Assembly (NCBI RefSeq): GCF_002117935.1
Contig: NZ_BDJE01000010.1
Coordinates: 1 to 64,000 of the forward strand
Direction of reading: 5' to 3'
DNA: 64,000 nt
Origin: Nocardioides sp. PD653-B2
GTDB taxonomy: Bacteria; Actinomycetota; Actinomycetes; Propionibacteriales; Nocardioidaceae
Under the pieces are notes generated by a model. The model worked only from the letters and a program-made list of their open reading frames with translations. It did no database searches and had not been told where the DNA came from. Shown one piece after another: positions 35,644 through 44,600 of this stretch. The position numbers were made by a program, and so were the translations under genes. The first letter of the stretch is position 1, and every line of letters begins with the position of its first letter.

Positions 35644-36729
35644 GTGAAGCGATCACGCGGCCGCGGCGTCCAGGTCGACAGCCTTGCCGAGCTCGACGCC
35701 CGGATCTCCGCGGGCGCCACGTCGATGCGCGGCTGGCAGGTGCGCGGCGTCGACCTGACCGGGCGGCACGACGTGCTGGCGCGCAGCCGGCTGGCGAGCG
35801 CGACGTTCGTGGCCTGCGTGTTCGCCGAGGGCGACGACGCCGTGGTGCGCGCGGCCGGGGCGCTGGTGCTCCCGGCGACCGACGAGGTGCCGGTCGACAC
35901 CGGCCGCACGAGCCTCTACTCGGCCGCGGAGCTGTACGACACACCGCGGTACGCCGACTCGCTCGACGCCCGGGCGTTCGCCTGGACGCAGCGGCCGTCG
36001 ACCCGTGACAAGGCGCTGGCCCGCGCGCTGCACGACCACGCGGTGGACCTGGCCCTGGAGTCGTGGGTGGAGGACCGTCGCCTGGTCGGGGTGATGGGCG
36101 GGCATGCCGTCGAGCGCGGCGCCGCGGCGTACGCCGACGCCGCCCGCCTCGGGCTGGCCCTGGCCGGCGCCCGCACCGTCGCCACCGGCGGCGGACCCGG
36201 GTCGATGGAGGCGGCCAACCTCGGCGCCCGCCTCGCGCCGCGACCCGACGCCCTGGACGAGGCGCTCGCCCTGCTCGCCGAGGTGCCGGCGTACCGACCG
36301 TCGGTGAGCGCCTGGGTAGCGCGTGCGTTCGCGGTGCTGGAGCGCTTCCCCGGCGGGGCCGACACGCTCGGGATCCCCACCTGGCACTACGGGCACGAGC
36401 CGCCGAACGTCTTCGCGACCGCGATCGCGAAGTACTTCCGCAACTCGACCCGCGAGGCGACGCTACTCCAGGTGTGCGACGCCGGGATCGTCTTCCTGCC
36501 GGGCTTCGGCGGCACGGTGCAGGAGATCTTCCAGGACGCCTGCGAGAACTTCTACGCCGACGAGTCGTCGGTCGCGCCGATGGTGCTCGTCGGCACGTCC
36601 TACTGGACCGAGGAGCTGCCGGCGTGGCCGCTGCTGCGAGCCCTGTCCCGGGGAAAGCCGATGGAGGACCACGTGCACCTCGTCGAGACGTGGGAGGAGG
36701 CGGCCAACCTGATTGTTTCGCATACGTGA
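35644..36729 (+). CDS. LOG-family protein (nucleoside-monophosphate phosphoribohydrolase-like)
   Basis: A 361-residue protein whose C-terminal two thirds carry the LOG fold: VGVMGGHAVERG, ATGGGPGSMEAANLGA (the family's GGGxGxM motif) and LPGFGGTVQEIFQ (the PGGxGTxxE-type motif with the catalytic Glu). LOG proteins release the base from nucleoside monophosphates, including cytokinin precursors in plants. The protein is longer than the usual 190 residues because of an N-terminal 120-residue extension with no recognised domain. The GTG start has no Shine-Dalgarno. Confidence 0.82.
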   Translation: MKRSRGRGVQVDSLAELDARISAGATSMRGWQVRGVDLTGRHDVLARSRLASATFVACVFAEGDDAVVRAAGALVLPATDEVPVDTGRTSLYSAAELYDTPRYADSLDARAFAWTQRPSTRDKALARALHDHAVDLALESWVEDRRLVGVMGGHAVERGAAAYADAARLGLALAGARTVATGGGPGSMEAANLGARLAPRPDALDEALALLAEVPAYRPSVSAWVARAFAVLERFPGGADTLGIPTWHYGHEPPNVFATAIAKYFRNSTREATLLQVCDAGIVFLPGFGGTVQEIFQDACENFYADESSVAPMVLVGTSYWTEELPAWPLLRALSRGKPMEDHVHLVETWEEAANLIVSHT

Positions 36730-36744
36730 ACACCCGGTGAGGAC

Positions 36745-36750
36745 TAGGTT
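36745..36750 (+). promoter_or_regulatory. Putative -10 element of the metallophosphoesterase gene
   Basis: TAGGTT ends 6 nt before the GTG at 36757, with no Shine-Dalgarno. Confidence 0.45.
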
Positions 36751-36756
36751 GACGCG

Positions 36757-38367
36757 GTGCAGATCTCCCGTCGCGACCTCTTCCGTTCCAGTGCCGCCAT
36801 CGGTGCGGCCGCCACCCTCACCGGCTCCGGCAGCCTGGCCGCCGAGGCCGTCGCCGGCCCCGTCGCCCGTCCCGTCGCGCGGGCCGGTGCCGACGGCACC
36901 ACGCGCACCACGGTGCTCGGCAAGGGTCCGGCCGGTCCGGGCGGCTACCGGCCGGTCGTCAGCAAGCCCGGTGAGTCGTACGTCGTGCGCGCCGGCATCG
37001 GCGCGAAGGCCAAGAGCGGCCGGGGCAAGCGCCGCAAGCCGCTGCTCACCTTCGTCCAGCTGAGCGACGTCCACATCCTCGACGCGCAGTCGCCGCTGCG
37101 CCTCGAGCTCGGCGAGATCGTCAGCAGCTCCGCCTACCGGCCGCAGGAGATGCTCACCGGCCAGGTCGCCGACGCGATGGTGCGCCACATCAACGAGATC
37201 GGCGGCGGCCCGGTGCTGGGCAAGCCGCTTGCGCTGGCCATCCAGACCGGCGACAACTCCGACACGGGCCAGTACAACGAGCTGCGGTGGAACATCGACC
37301 TCCTTGACGGCGGTGAGGTGACGGTCGACTCCGGCGACCCCGCTCGCTACGAGGGCGTCATGGACGGCGAGCCCGCCTTCTACGACACGACCTTCTGGCA
37401 CCCCGAGGGCACCCCGGCGGGCAAGGAGGACGACAAGCCGCGGGCCCTGTACGGCTTCCCGCTCGTCCCGGGCCTGCTCGACGCCGCCCGGGCGCCGTTC
37501 ACGGCCGAGGGCCTCAAGATGAAGTGGCTGACCGCGATGGGCAACCACGACGGCCTGGTCCAGGGCAACTGGGCGCACAGCCCCGCCTACCAGGCGCAGG
37601 CCGTGGGCACGGTCAAGAAGACCAGCAAGGGCGACCGCACGATCACCGCCGACCCCAACCGCCGGCTGCTCTCGCGCACCGAGTGGGTGGAGGAGCACTT
37701 CACCACGACCGGCCTGCCCGAGGGCCACGGCTTCACCCAGGAGAACGTCGACACGGGCACGGCGTACTACACGTTCGACCAGGGCCTGGTCCGGTTCGTC
37801 GTCCTCGACACCGTGTCGCAGTTCGGCGACAAGGGCGCGATGTACGACGACCAGTTCGCCTGGCTCAAGAAGACGCTCGGCGCCTCGGGCAACAAGCTGA
37901 TCATCCTGGCCAGCCACCACCCGCTGGCGTCCTTCGAGGACACCGCGCGCGCCGACAAGATCGAGCGCGAGCTGCTCAAGCACGACAACGTCATCGCCTG
38001 GGTCAACGGCCACACCCACACCAACCACATCTGGGCGCACAAGCGGGTCACCGGCACGGGCAAGGACAAGAAGGTGGCCAACGGCTTCTGGGAGATCAAC
38101 ACCGCCTCCCACATCGACTGGCCGCAGCAGTCCCGCCTGCTCGAGGTCGCGAACAACAAGGACGGCACGCTGTCGATCTTCACCACGATGGTCGACCACG
38201 GCGCACCGCTCACCTGGGACGGCGACCTGACGGACTCGCTGCAGCTGGCGGCCCTCGGTCGCGAGCTCGCGCTCAACGACTGGCAGGAGCGCGACCACCA
38301 CCGCGGCGGCAACCGGTCGGACCGCAACACCGAGCTGATCTTGAAGGCGCCGGCCTTCCTGCGCTGA
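36757..38367 (+). CDS. Tat-exported metallophosphoesterase (TIGR03767-like)
   Basis: A 536-residue calcineurin-like phosphoesterase with a twin-arginine signal (SRRDLFRSSAA). Dimetal-site motifs are in order: QLSDVHILD, TGDNSD, AMGNHDG, ASHHPL and NGHTHTNH. The large insert between the second and third motifs (about residues 165-245) is typical of the actinobacterial TIGR03767 family. It probably acts on phosphoesters outside the membrane, with unknown substrate. The GTG start is preceded by TAGGTT at 6 nt. It converges on rlmN through a shared hairpin. Confidence 0.88.
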   Translation: MQISRRDLFRSSAAIGAAATLTGSGSLAAEAVAGPVARPVARAGADGTTRTTVLGKGPAGPGGYRPVVSKPGESYVVRAGIGAKAKSGRGKRRKPLLTFVQLSDVHILDAQSPLRLELGEIVSSSAYRPQEMLTGQVADAMVRHINEIGGGPVLGKPLALAIQTGDNSDTGQYNELRWNIDLLDGGEVTVDSGDPARYEGVMDGEPAFYDTTFWHPEGTPAGKEDDKPRALYGFPLVPGLLDAARAPFTAEGLKMKWLTAMGNHDGLVQGNWAHSPAYQAQAVGTVKKTSKGDRTITADPNRRLLSRTEWVEEHFTTTGLPEGHGFTQENVDTGTAYYTFDQGLVRFVVLDTVSQFGDKGAMYDDQFAWLKKTLGASGNKLIILASHHPLASFEDTARADKIERELLKHDNVIAWVNGHTHTNHIWAHKRVTGTGKDKKVANGFWEINTASHIDWPQQSRLLEVANNKDGTLSIFTTMVDHGAPLTWDGDLTDSLQLAALGRELALNDWQERDHHRGGNRSDRNTELILKAPAFLR

Positions 38368-38374
38368 GCCGACC

Positions 38375-38406
38375 GGCGGCCGAGGTCCTAGACCTCGGTC
38401 GCCGCC
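38375..38406. terminator. Bidirectional terminator-like hairpin
   Basis: ccgaggtc and gacctcgg (38380-38387 and 38391-38398) pair perfectly around a 3-nt loop; ggcggc (38375-38380) and gccgcc (38401-38406) extend the stem past a bulge. The loop holds the rlmN stop codon. It separates two convergent genes; there is no T-run. Confidence 0.6.
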
Positions 38407-39518
38407 AGCTGCCCGCAGGCGCCGTCGATCTCGCGGCCGCGGGTGTCGCGGACCGTCGTCGGGATGCCCTTGGCCTCGAGCCGGCGCACGAACTCGTGCT
38501 CATCGGCCGGGTCGGACGCCGTCCACTTCGACCCCGGCGTGGGGTTGAGCGGGATCAGGTTCACGTGCACCCAGCCCCAGTCGCCGCGCTCCTGGAGCAC
38601 GTCGCCGAGCAGGTCGGCCCGCCAGGCCTGGTCGTTGATGCCGCGCATCATCGCGTACTCGATCGAGACCCGGCGCTTGGTGACGCGCGCGTAGTTCCAG
38701 GCGGCGTCGACGGTCTCGGCGACGGAGAAACGGGTGTTGATCGGCACCAGCTCGTTGCGCAGCTCGTCGTCGGGGGCGTGCAGCGACAGCGCGAGGGTCA
38801 CCGGGATGCCCTCCTCGGTCAGCTGGTTGATCCGCGGCACCAGGCCGACGGTCGAGACGGTGATGCCCCGCGCGGACATCCCGAGGCCCTCGGGTGCCGG
38901 GTCGACCAGGCGTCGTACGGCGCCGATGACGGCCTTGTAGTTGGCCAGCGGCTCCCCCATGCCCATGAAGACCACGTTGGAGACGCGACCGGGCCCGCCG
39001 GGGACCTCGCCGCGCGCCATCGACCGGGCGCCCGCCACGACCTGCTCGACGATCTCGGCGGTCGACATGTTGCGCTGCAGGCCGCCCTGGCCGGTCGCGC
39101 AGAACGGGCAGGCCATGCCGCAGCCGGCCTGGCTCGAGACGCAGACGGTGGCGCGGTCGGGATAGCGCATCAGCACCGACTCGACCAGCGCGCCGTCGAA
39201 GAGCTTCCAGAGGGTCTTGCGCGTCGTACCGCGGTCGGCCTCCATGGTGCGCAGCGGCGTCATCAGGTCCGGCAGCAACGCGGCCACGAGCTCGTCGCGC
39301 TGCGCAGCCGGCAGGTCGGTCATCTCGGCCGGGTCGTCCACCAGGCGCGCGAAGTAGTGGTTCGAGAGCTGCTTGGCCCGGAAGCCCGGCAGCCCGAGCT
39401 CCTTGAGCCGCTCGACGCGCTCGTCGAGCGCGAGGTCGGCGAGGTGCGGCGGCGGCTTCTTGCGGCCGCGCGGCTCGTCGAAGACGAGGGGCAGGGAGGT
39501 GCGCTCTGAGTCGGACAT
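38388..39518 (-). CDS. rlmN: 23S rRNA (adenine(2503)-C2)-methyltransferase
   Basis: A 376-residue radical-SAM enzyme that methylates A2503 of 23S rRNA (and A37 of some tRNAs). The [4Fe-4S]/SAM motif CxxxCxxC is present as CGMACPFC, preceded by VCVSSQAG; downstream are [12 protein letters not shown] and the C-terminal region with the methyl-carrying cysteine (EIDGACGQL). The length is normal. It lies downstream of cdsA and a small membrane protein gene on the same strand, as in other actinobacteria. Confidence 0.95.
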   Translation of the reverse strand: MSDSERTSLPLVFDEPRGRKKPPPHLADLALDERVERLKELGLPGFRAKQLSNHYFARLVDDPAEMTDLPAAQRDELVAALLPDLMTPLRTMEADRGTTRKTLWKLFDGALVESVLMRYPDRATVCVSSQAGCGMACPFCATGQGGLQRNMSTAEIVEQVVAGARSMARGEVPGGPGRVSNVVFMGMGEPLANYKAVIGAVRRLVDPAPEGLGMSARGITVSTVGLVPRINQLTEEGIPVTLALSLHAPDDELRNELVPINTRFSVAETVDAAWNYARVTKRRVSIEYAMMRGINDQAWRADLLGDVLQERGDWGWVHVNLIPLNPTPGSKWTASDPADEHEFVRRLEAKGIPTTVRDTRGREIDGACGQLAATEV

Positions 39519-39573
39519 GAGGTCTCGATCATCCCATCCGGGTGGTCGGCCGGGCGATTCGACGAGTCACGCC

Positions 39574-39921
39574 CTACGACTGGTAGGTGACCATGTACCA
39601 GAGCACGAGGGCGGCCACGCCTCCGACGACCAGCGCGGTGCTGACCATGCCGATCACCAGGTAGGTCCCGAACCGCCGCGTCCGCTTGGCGATGATCAAC
39701 CCGATCGGCACCGCCAGGGTCACCAGCACGAGCGGGAACAGGTCCTCGGCGGTGTGGTACTCGAAGATCCAGTTCAGGATCGCCGCGAACAGCCCCGGCA
39801 CCACGATCACGAACGCCAGCCCGGCGAAGAACCCGCTGAGCGAGGTGAACGTGGGGTGGTCGCGGTGCCACCAGTCGGGAGCCTTCTCCGTGGTGGTCGG
39901 GTTTTCCTGGTCGGCCGACAT
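39574..39921 (-). CDS. Small membrane protein of unknown function
   Basis: A 115-residue protein with a hydrophilic N-terminus (about 28 residues, WWHRDHPTFTSL) and three membrane helices at about 29-48, 60-78 and 90-110. It resembles small hypothetical proteins found between cdsA and rlmN in related actinobacteria. The ATG at 39921 is preceded by TAGCAT at 7 nt; a GTG one codon upstream is possible. No function can be assigned. Confidence 0.7.
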   Translation of the reverse strand: MSADQENPTTTEKAPDWWHRDHPTFTSLSGFFAGLAFVIVVPGLFAAILNWIFEYHTAEDLFPLVLVTLAVPIGLIIAKRTRRFGTYLVIGMVSTALVVGGVAALVLWYMVTYQS

Positions 39922-39928
39922 CACCTCG

Positions 39929-39934
39929 ATGCTA
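39929..39934 (-). promoter_or_regulatory. Putative -10 element of the small membrane protein gene
   Basis: Minus-strand TAGCAT ending 7 nt before the ATG at 39921. Confidence 0.4.
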
Positions 39935-39979
39935 TGCGCAGATCGCCTGAGCTGCGCCTCGGCGTGCCGGGTGGCCGCG

Positions 39980-40885
39980 CTAGAAGACCAGGTAGTGCAG
40001 GATCAGCCAGGTCGGGGCGATGGTGGCGAGCAGGGAGTCGAGCCGGTCCATCAGGCCGCCGTGGCCCGGGATGACCTGGCTCATGTCCTTGATCCCGAGG
40101 TCGCGCTTGATGACCGACTCGCACAGGTCGCCCAGGGTGGCCATCACGACCGCGACCAGGCCGAGGACGAGACCGACCCACCAGTCGCCGTCGAGCAGGT
40201 GGACGACCAGCGCCCAGCCGGCGAGCAGGCAGAAGACGATCGAGCCGGCGAAGCCCTCCCACGACTTCTTCGGCGAGATCACCGGCGCCATCGGGTGCTT
40301 GCCGAACAGCACGCCGGCGACGTACCCGCCCGTGTCGGAGGCGACGGTGATTGCGATGAACGTGATGATGCCCTGCACACCCGGGTCGTCGAGGCCGTGG
40401 GCGTTGATGCCGCCCCCCTCGGCGAGGAGCAGGGCGACGAACGACCCGAGGAAGGGCACGTAGATCAGGGTGAACACCGACGCCGTCGCGTTCTGCACGT
40501 AGCCGTCGATGCCGCGCTTCAGCAGCCACAGCATGGTCGCGAGCGCCGAGACCGCCGTGGCGGTGACCAGCGCGGGTGTCCCCCAGAAGTACGCGACGAC
40601 GACCATCACCACGCCGCCGAGCATCAGCGGCTGCTCGGGGAGCTCGATGTCCTTGGCCCGGAAGCCCTTGTGCAGCTCCCAGATCGCGACCGCCACGGCG
40701 ACGGCGACGATCACCATGAACGCCGTCTTCCAGAAGAGCAGCGACAGGAGGATCGCGCCGACCAGCACGGCCGCGGAGGTGAGGGCGGCCGGCAGGTCGC
40801 GGCCGGCGCGGCCGTGGTCCTTCGTCGGCGGCCCGACGGAGGACCCGGCGGGAGGTGGAGTGGCCGGCGTGATGGCGTCGGTCAT
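39980..40885 (-). CDS. cdsA: Phosphatidate cytidylyltransferase
   Basis: A 301-residue integral membrane enzyme that makes CDP-diacylglycerol from phosphatidate and CTP, the branch point of phospholipid synthesis. About eight membrane helices follow a 40-residue polar N-terminus. The family signature is in the second half: SDTGGYVAGVLFGKHPM, SPKKSWEGFAGS and DLCESVIKRDLGIKDM with the metal-binding aspartates. It lies 15 nt downstream of frr in the conserved pyrH-frr-cdsA order. Confidence 0.95.
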   Translation of the reverse strand: MTDAITPATPPPAGSSVGPPTKDHGRAGRDLPAALTSAAVLVGAILLSLLFWKTAFMVIVAVAVAVAIWELHKGFRAKDIELPEQPLMLGGVVMVVVAYFWGTPALVTATAVSALATMLWLLKRGIDGYVQNATASVFTLIYVPFLGSFVALLLAEGGGINAHGLDDPGVQGIITFIAITVASDTGGYVAGVLFGKHPMAPVISPKKSWEGFAGSIVFCLLAGWALVVHLLDGDWWVGLVLGLVAVVMATLGDLCESVIKRDLGIKDMSQVIPGHGGLMDRLDSLLATIAPTWLILHYLVF

Positions 40886-40900
40886 GTGTCGGCGAGCTGC

Positions 40901-41458
40901 TCAGACCTCGAGCAGCTCGGACTCCTTGTTCTTGAGCATCTCGTCGATGGCGTCCGTGTGCTTCTTGGTCATGCCGTCGAGCCTCTTCTCGGCGCCGGTG
41001 ACGTCGTCCTTGCCGACCTCGCCGTCCTTCTCGAGCTTCTCCAGGCCCTGCTTGGCAGCACGACGCAGGTTGCGTACGGCGACCCGGCCGTCCTCGGCCT
41101 TGGCCTTGGCGATCTTGATGTACTCCTTGCGACGCTCCTCGGTCAGCTCCGGGAAGACGCAGCGGAGCATCTTGCCGTCGTTGGAGGGGTTCACGCCGAG
41201 GTCGGAGTCGCGGATCGCGCGCTCGATGTTGCCCATCGCGCCCACGTCGTACGGCTGGATCAGGATGATCCGGGCCTCCGGGGCGGTGAACGAGGCCAGC
41301 TGCTGGAGCGGGGTCGGCGAGCCGTAGTAGTCGACGACGATCTTGCTGAACATGCTCGGCTGGGCCCGGCCCGCCCGGATCGCCGCGAACTCCTCGCGCG
41401 TCGACTCGACCGACTTGTCCATCTTGCTGTCGGCCTCGTTGAGGATGTCGTTGATCAC
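40901..41458 (-). CDS. frr: Ribosome recycling factor
   Basis: A 185-residue factor, the exact usual length, that splits post-termination ribosomes with EF-G. Typical segments are MDKSVESTREEFAAIRAGRA, YYGSPTPLQQLA and the C-terminal KKHTDAIDEMLKNKESELLEV. The start is GTG at 41458, with AAGGAG about 7 nt upstream; the open frame extends 7 codons further but without similarity. It lies between pyrH and cdsA. Confidence 0.97.
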   Translation of the reverse strand: MINDILNEADSKMDKSVESTREEFAAIRAGRAQPSMFSKIVVDYYGSPTPLQQLASFTAPEARIILIQPYDVGAMGNIERAIRDSDLGVNPSNDGKMLRCVFPELTEERRKEYIKIAKAKAEDGRVAVRNLRRAAKQGLEKLEKDGEVGKDDVTGAEKRLDGMTKKHTDAIDEMLKNKESELLEV

Positions 41459-41524
41459 GGGTGCTCCTTCGATGTCCAAGCGGGGAACGTAGGGGTCCAG
41501 CGGGTGTCGCGCAGGCGTGCGGCG

Positions 41525-42238
41525 TCAGCCCGCGTGGACGAGCGTGCCAATCTTCTCACCCTGGACGACCCGCAGGATGTTGCCCTCCGGCTCCATGCCG
41601 AACACGACCATGGGCAGCTTGTTCTCGCCGCAGAGCGCGAACGCCGTCTGGTCCATGATCCGCAGGCCGCGCGACATCGCCTCGTCGTAGGTCAGCTCGT
41701 CGAACTTCGTCGCGGTCGGGTCGAGGTGCGGGTCGGCGGTGTAGACCCCGTCGACCCCGCTCTTGGCGACCAGGACGACGTCGCACTTGCTCTCGAGGGC
41801 GCGCTGGACGGCCACGGTGTCGGTGGAGAAGAACGGCATGCCCATGCCGGCGCCGAAGATCACGACGCGGCCCTTCTCCATGTGGCGGATCGCGCGGCGC
41901 GGGATGTACGGCTCGGCGACCTGCCCCATGGTGATGGCGGTCTGCACGCGCGTCTCCACGCCCATCTTCTCCAGGAAGTCCTGGAGCGCCAGGCAGTTCA
42001 TCACGATGCCGAGCATGCCCATGTAGTCGGCACGGACCCGGTCCATGCCGCGCTGGTGGAGCTCGGCGCCGCGGAAGAAGTTGCCACCACCGGTCACGAC
42101 CGCGATCTGGACGCCGGCCTGCGAGACCGCCGCGATCTCGCGGGCGACCGTCTGCACGACGTCGGGATCGACGCCCACCTTGCCACCGCCGAACACCTCG
42201 CCGGACAGCTTCAGCAGGACGCGCTTGTAACCGGTCAC
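41525..42238 (-). CDS. pyrH: UMP kinase
   Basis: A 237-residue hexameric UMP kinase of the amino-acid-kinase fold, converting UMP to UDP for nucleotide and cell-wall precursor synthesis. Motifs: [13 protein letters not shown] at the N-terminus, [13 protein letters not shown], and [17 protein letters not shown], with the [15 protein letters not shown] segment near the nucleotide site. It is downstream of tsf across a hairpin-containing spacer and upstream of frr. Confidence 0.97.
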   Translation of the reverse strand: MTGYKRVLLKLSGEVFGGGKVGVDPDVVQTVAREIAAVSQAGVQIAVVTGGGNFFRGAELHQRGMDRVRADYMGMLGIVMNCLALQDFLEKMGVETRVQTAITMGQVAEPYIPRRAIRHMEKGRVVIFGAGMGMPFFSTDTVAVQRALESKCDVVLVAKSGVDGVYTADPHLDPTATKFDELTYDEAMSRGLRIMDQTAFALCGENKLPMVVFGMEPEGNILRVVQGEKIGTLVHAG

Positions 42239-42282
42239 GGGCGGCTCCTTCGTACGACGGGCGGGGTCCGAACATGCGAGAA

Positions 42283-42322
42283 GGCCGGTCCGATGATCAG
42301 TTTTCCTGTCATCGAGCCGGCC
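42283..42322 (-). terminator. Hairpin in the tsf-pyrH spacer
   Basis: Arms 42283-42296 and 42309-42322 pair at 12 of 14 positions around a 12-nt loop (ggccgg outer stem, gatga inner stem). The hairpin follows the tsf stop by about 30 nt and precedes pyrH by about 45. No T-run follows, so it may be a weak terminator or attenuator setting the tsf:pyrH ratio. Confidence 0.55.
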
Positions 42323-42353
42323 TCCTCACGTGGTCTGCCTAGAACCTAGTCGA

Positions 42354-43166
42354 TCAGGCTCCGACCTCGAAACGGGCGAACCGCTTCAGGGTGGTGCCGG
42401 CCTCGTCCAGGACGGCCTTGACGGTCTTCTTGTTCTCCGTGACCGACGGCTGCTCGAGCAGCACGACGTCCTTGAAGAACCCGTTGACGCGACCCTCGGT
42501 GATCTTGGCGATCGCCTGCTCGGGCTTGCCCTCCTCGCGAGAGGTCTTCTCGGCGATGTCGCGCTCGTGGGCGACGACGTCGGCGGGCACCTCCTCGCGG
42601 GTGAGGTACTGCGGGCGCATCGCGGCGATCTGCATCGCTGCGGCGCGCGCCGCGTCGGCGTCGCCGTCGTACGAGACGAGCACGCCGACGGCCGGCGGCA
42701 GGTCGGCCGCACGCTTGTGCATGTAGGCCACGACCGGACCGTCGAAGTGGACGTACTGGCCGAGCTCGATCTTCTCACCGATCGAGACCGCGAGTCCGTC
42801 GACGACCTGGCCGACGGTCTCGTCACCCAGGGAGAGCTCGCGCAGCGCGGCCACGTCGGCCGGCTTGGCCTCCGCAGCAGCGTCGGCGATCCGCTGGGCG
42901 GCGGCGATGAAGTCCTCGCCCTTGGCGACGAAGTCGGTCTCGCACTTGAGCTCGACGAGCACGCCGGGGGCGTGCGCCACGAGGCCGGCGGAGGCCTCGC
43001 GCTCGGCGCCGCGCTGGGCAGCCTTGGCGGCACCCTTGACGCGGAGGATCTCGATGGCCTGGTCGAAGTCGCCGTCGGCCTCGTCGAGCGCCTTCTTGCA
43101 GTCCATCATGCCGGCGCCGGTCTGCTCACGGAGCTTCTTGACGTCAGCGGCGGTGAAGTTAGCCAT
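42354..43166 (-). CDS. tsf: Elongation factor Ts
   Basis: A 270-residue nucleotide-exchange factor for EF-Tu. The N-terminal UBA-like domain ([22 protein letters not shown], about residues 5-26), the [14 protein letters not shown] core motif and the C-terminal [19 protein letters not shown] region are intact. The ATG at 43166 is preceded by AGGAA about 5 nt upstream; the longer open frame upstream is read-through of the rpsB region. It is the second gene of the rpsB-tsf operon. Confidence 0.97.
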   Translation of the reverse strand: MANFTAADVKKLREQTGAGMMDCKKALDEADGDFDQAIEILRVKGAAKAAQRGAEREASAGLVAHAPGVLVELKCETDFVAKGEDFIAAAQRIADAAAEAKPADVAALRELSLGDETVGQVVDGLAVSIGEKIELGQYVHFDGPVVAYMHKRAADLPPAVGVLVSYDGDADAARAAAMQIAAMRPQYLTREEVPADVVAHERDIAEKTSREEGKPEQAIAKITEGRVNGFFKDVVLLEQPSVTENKKTVKAVLDEAGTTLKRFARFEVGA

Positions 43167-43197
43167 GTTCCTGCTTCCTGAAGTGTTCTGTGGTGCA

Positions 43198-43214
43198 CGA
43201 GCCTCGGGGGCTCG
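43198..43214 (-). terminator. Intercistronic hairpin after rpsB
   Basis: cgagcc (43198-43203) pairs with ggctcg (43209-43214) around a 5-nt loop directly after the rpsB stop and about 30 nt before tsf. It may tune tsf expression; there is no T-run. Confidence 0.4.
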
Positions 43215-43216
43215 GC

Positions 43217-44209
43217 TCAGGCCTTGGCCTCGGTCGCGTCCTCGGCGGGCGCCTCGGCGGCGGCCTCGGGAGCGGTTTCGGCGGGAGCCTCGGCAGCGGT
43301 CTCGGCGGGAGCCTCGGTGACCTCGGCGGCGGCCTCGGTCGCCTCGGCGGCCTCGGTGGACGCGCCGGTGGCGGCCTCGGCGGGCGCCTCGGTGGCGGTG
43401 TCGCCACCGGTCGCCTCGACGGCGGCCTTCTCGGCGTCGCCGCCCAGGAGCTCGCGCTCCCACTCGGCCAGGGGCTCCTCGGCACCGACGGCCTCGGTGC
43501 CCTCGCTCGCCTTGGCGCCGGAGCGGGCGATGAGGCCCTCGGCGACGGCGTCGGCGACGACGCGGGTCAGCAGGCCGACCGCGCGGATGGCGTCGTCGTT
43601 GCCCGGGATCGGGAAGTCGACGAGGTCGGGGTCGCAGTTGGAGTCCAGGATGCCGATGATCGGGATGCGCAGCTTGCGCGCCTCCTCGACGGCGAGGTGC
43701 TCCTTGTTGGTGTCGACGATCCAGACGGCGGACGGCGTACGCGTCATCTCGCGGATACCGCCGAGCGACTTGTTCAGCTTGTCGCGCTCGCGGCGCATCT
43801 GGAGCAGCTCCTTCTTCGTGCGGCTGCTGCCGGCCACGTCGTCGAAGTCGATCTCGTCGAGCTCCTTGAGACGGTTGATCCGCTGGTGCACCGTCTGGAA
43901 GTTGGTGAGCATGCCACCGAGCCAGCGCTGGTTGACGTAGGGCATCCCGACGCGGGTCGCCTGCTCGGCGATCGCCTCCTGGGCCTGCTTCTTCGTCCCG
44001 ACGAACATGATCGTGCCGCCCTTGGCGACGGTCTCCTTGACGAAGGCGTACGACCGGTCGATGTAGGCCAGCGACTGCTGCAGGTCGATGATGTAGATGC
44101 CGTTGCGCTCGGTCATGATGAAGCGCTTCATCTTCGGGTTCCAGCGACGGGTCTGGTGTCCGAAGTGCACGCCGCTCTCGAGCAGCTGGCGCATGGTGAC
44201 GACTGCCAT
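43217..44209 (-). CDS. rpsB: 30S ribosomal protein S2
   Basis: A 330-residue S2 protein. The S2 core (residues 1-230) is standard: [35 protein letters not shown] and [12 protein letters not shown]. The last 80 residues are a low-complexity acidic tail of Ala, Glu and Thr repeats (AEAPAET type), longer than in most bacteria but seen in some actinobacteria. The ATG at 44209 has AGGAG about 7 nt upstream. It is the first gene of the rpsB-tsf-pyrH-frr-cdsA block, with a long upstream leader. Confidence 0.97.
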   Translation of the reverse strand: MAVVTMRQLLESGVHFGHQTRRWNPKMKRFIMTERNGIYIIDLQQSLAYIDRSYAFVKETVAKGGTIMFVGTKKQAQEAIAEQATRVGMPYVNQRWLGGMLTNFQTVHQRINRLKELDEIDFDDVAGSSRTKKELLQMRRERDKLNKSLGGIREMTRTPSAVWIVDTNKEHLAVEEARKLRIPIIGILDSNCDPDLVDFPIPGNDDAIRAVGLLTRVVADAVAEGLIARSGAKASEGTEAVGAEEPLAEWERELLGGDAEKAAVEATGGDTATEAPAEAATGASTEAAEATEAAAEVTEAPAETAAEAPAETAPEAAAEAPAEDATEAKA

Positions 44210-44600
44210 GTGGTTCTCCTGTTGTGTCGAGCACACCCCGTTGCCGCCCGTCCTTGAACCAGGACGGACCGGAGCGAGCTCTGGTTGTTTTCAGTTCTTG
44301 CAACCGGCGGGAGCCGGCTGCCCTGACGCCTGCGCGCGACCCGATCGGCTGGCTGGATCGAACGTCGGCCAGTCGAACTGAGGGTCCGCGCCCACGGGTG
44401 GTCGGGTCCCCGGAGAGGGGCCCGTCGCGGTCTGCAGGCGTGCGAAGTCAATCCGCAAGGATTGCTCCGACCAGAGTAGTCGCATCCGCCGGTCCGGGCC
44501 AATTGGCCGGCACGCCTCCACAGGGGCGTCTCCGACAGCGTCGTCCCCAGGCTCTCGCGCCGCGGTCGCGCCGAGAGCACCGCCCCGACAGGGTCGGGCC
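44210..44600 (-). other. Gene-free divergent region with rpsB leader
   Basis: This 391-nt stretch holds no supported gene. On the minus strand TTGGCC (44497-44502) and TACTCT (44473-44478), 18 nt apart, form a plausible rpsB promoter, giving a leader of about 255 nt. Within it, 44404-44411 and 44417-44423 form a GC hairpin (gggtcccc/ggggccc with one bulge). Ribosomal-protein leaders often carry autoregulatory structures. The M23 peptidase promoter lies at the right edge. Confidence 0.45.

Noticed and set aside
43220..43440. Repetitive DNA in the rpsB 3' end
   Set aside because: The repeat follows the protein's Ala/Glu-rich tail and codon bias; it is a low-complexity coding region, not a DNA repeat element.
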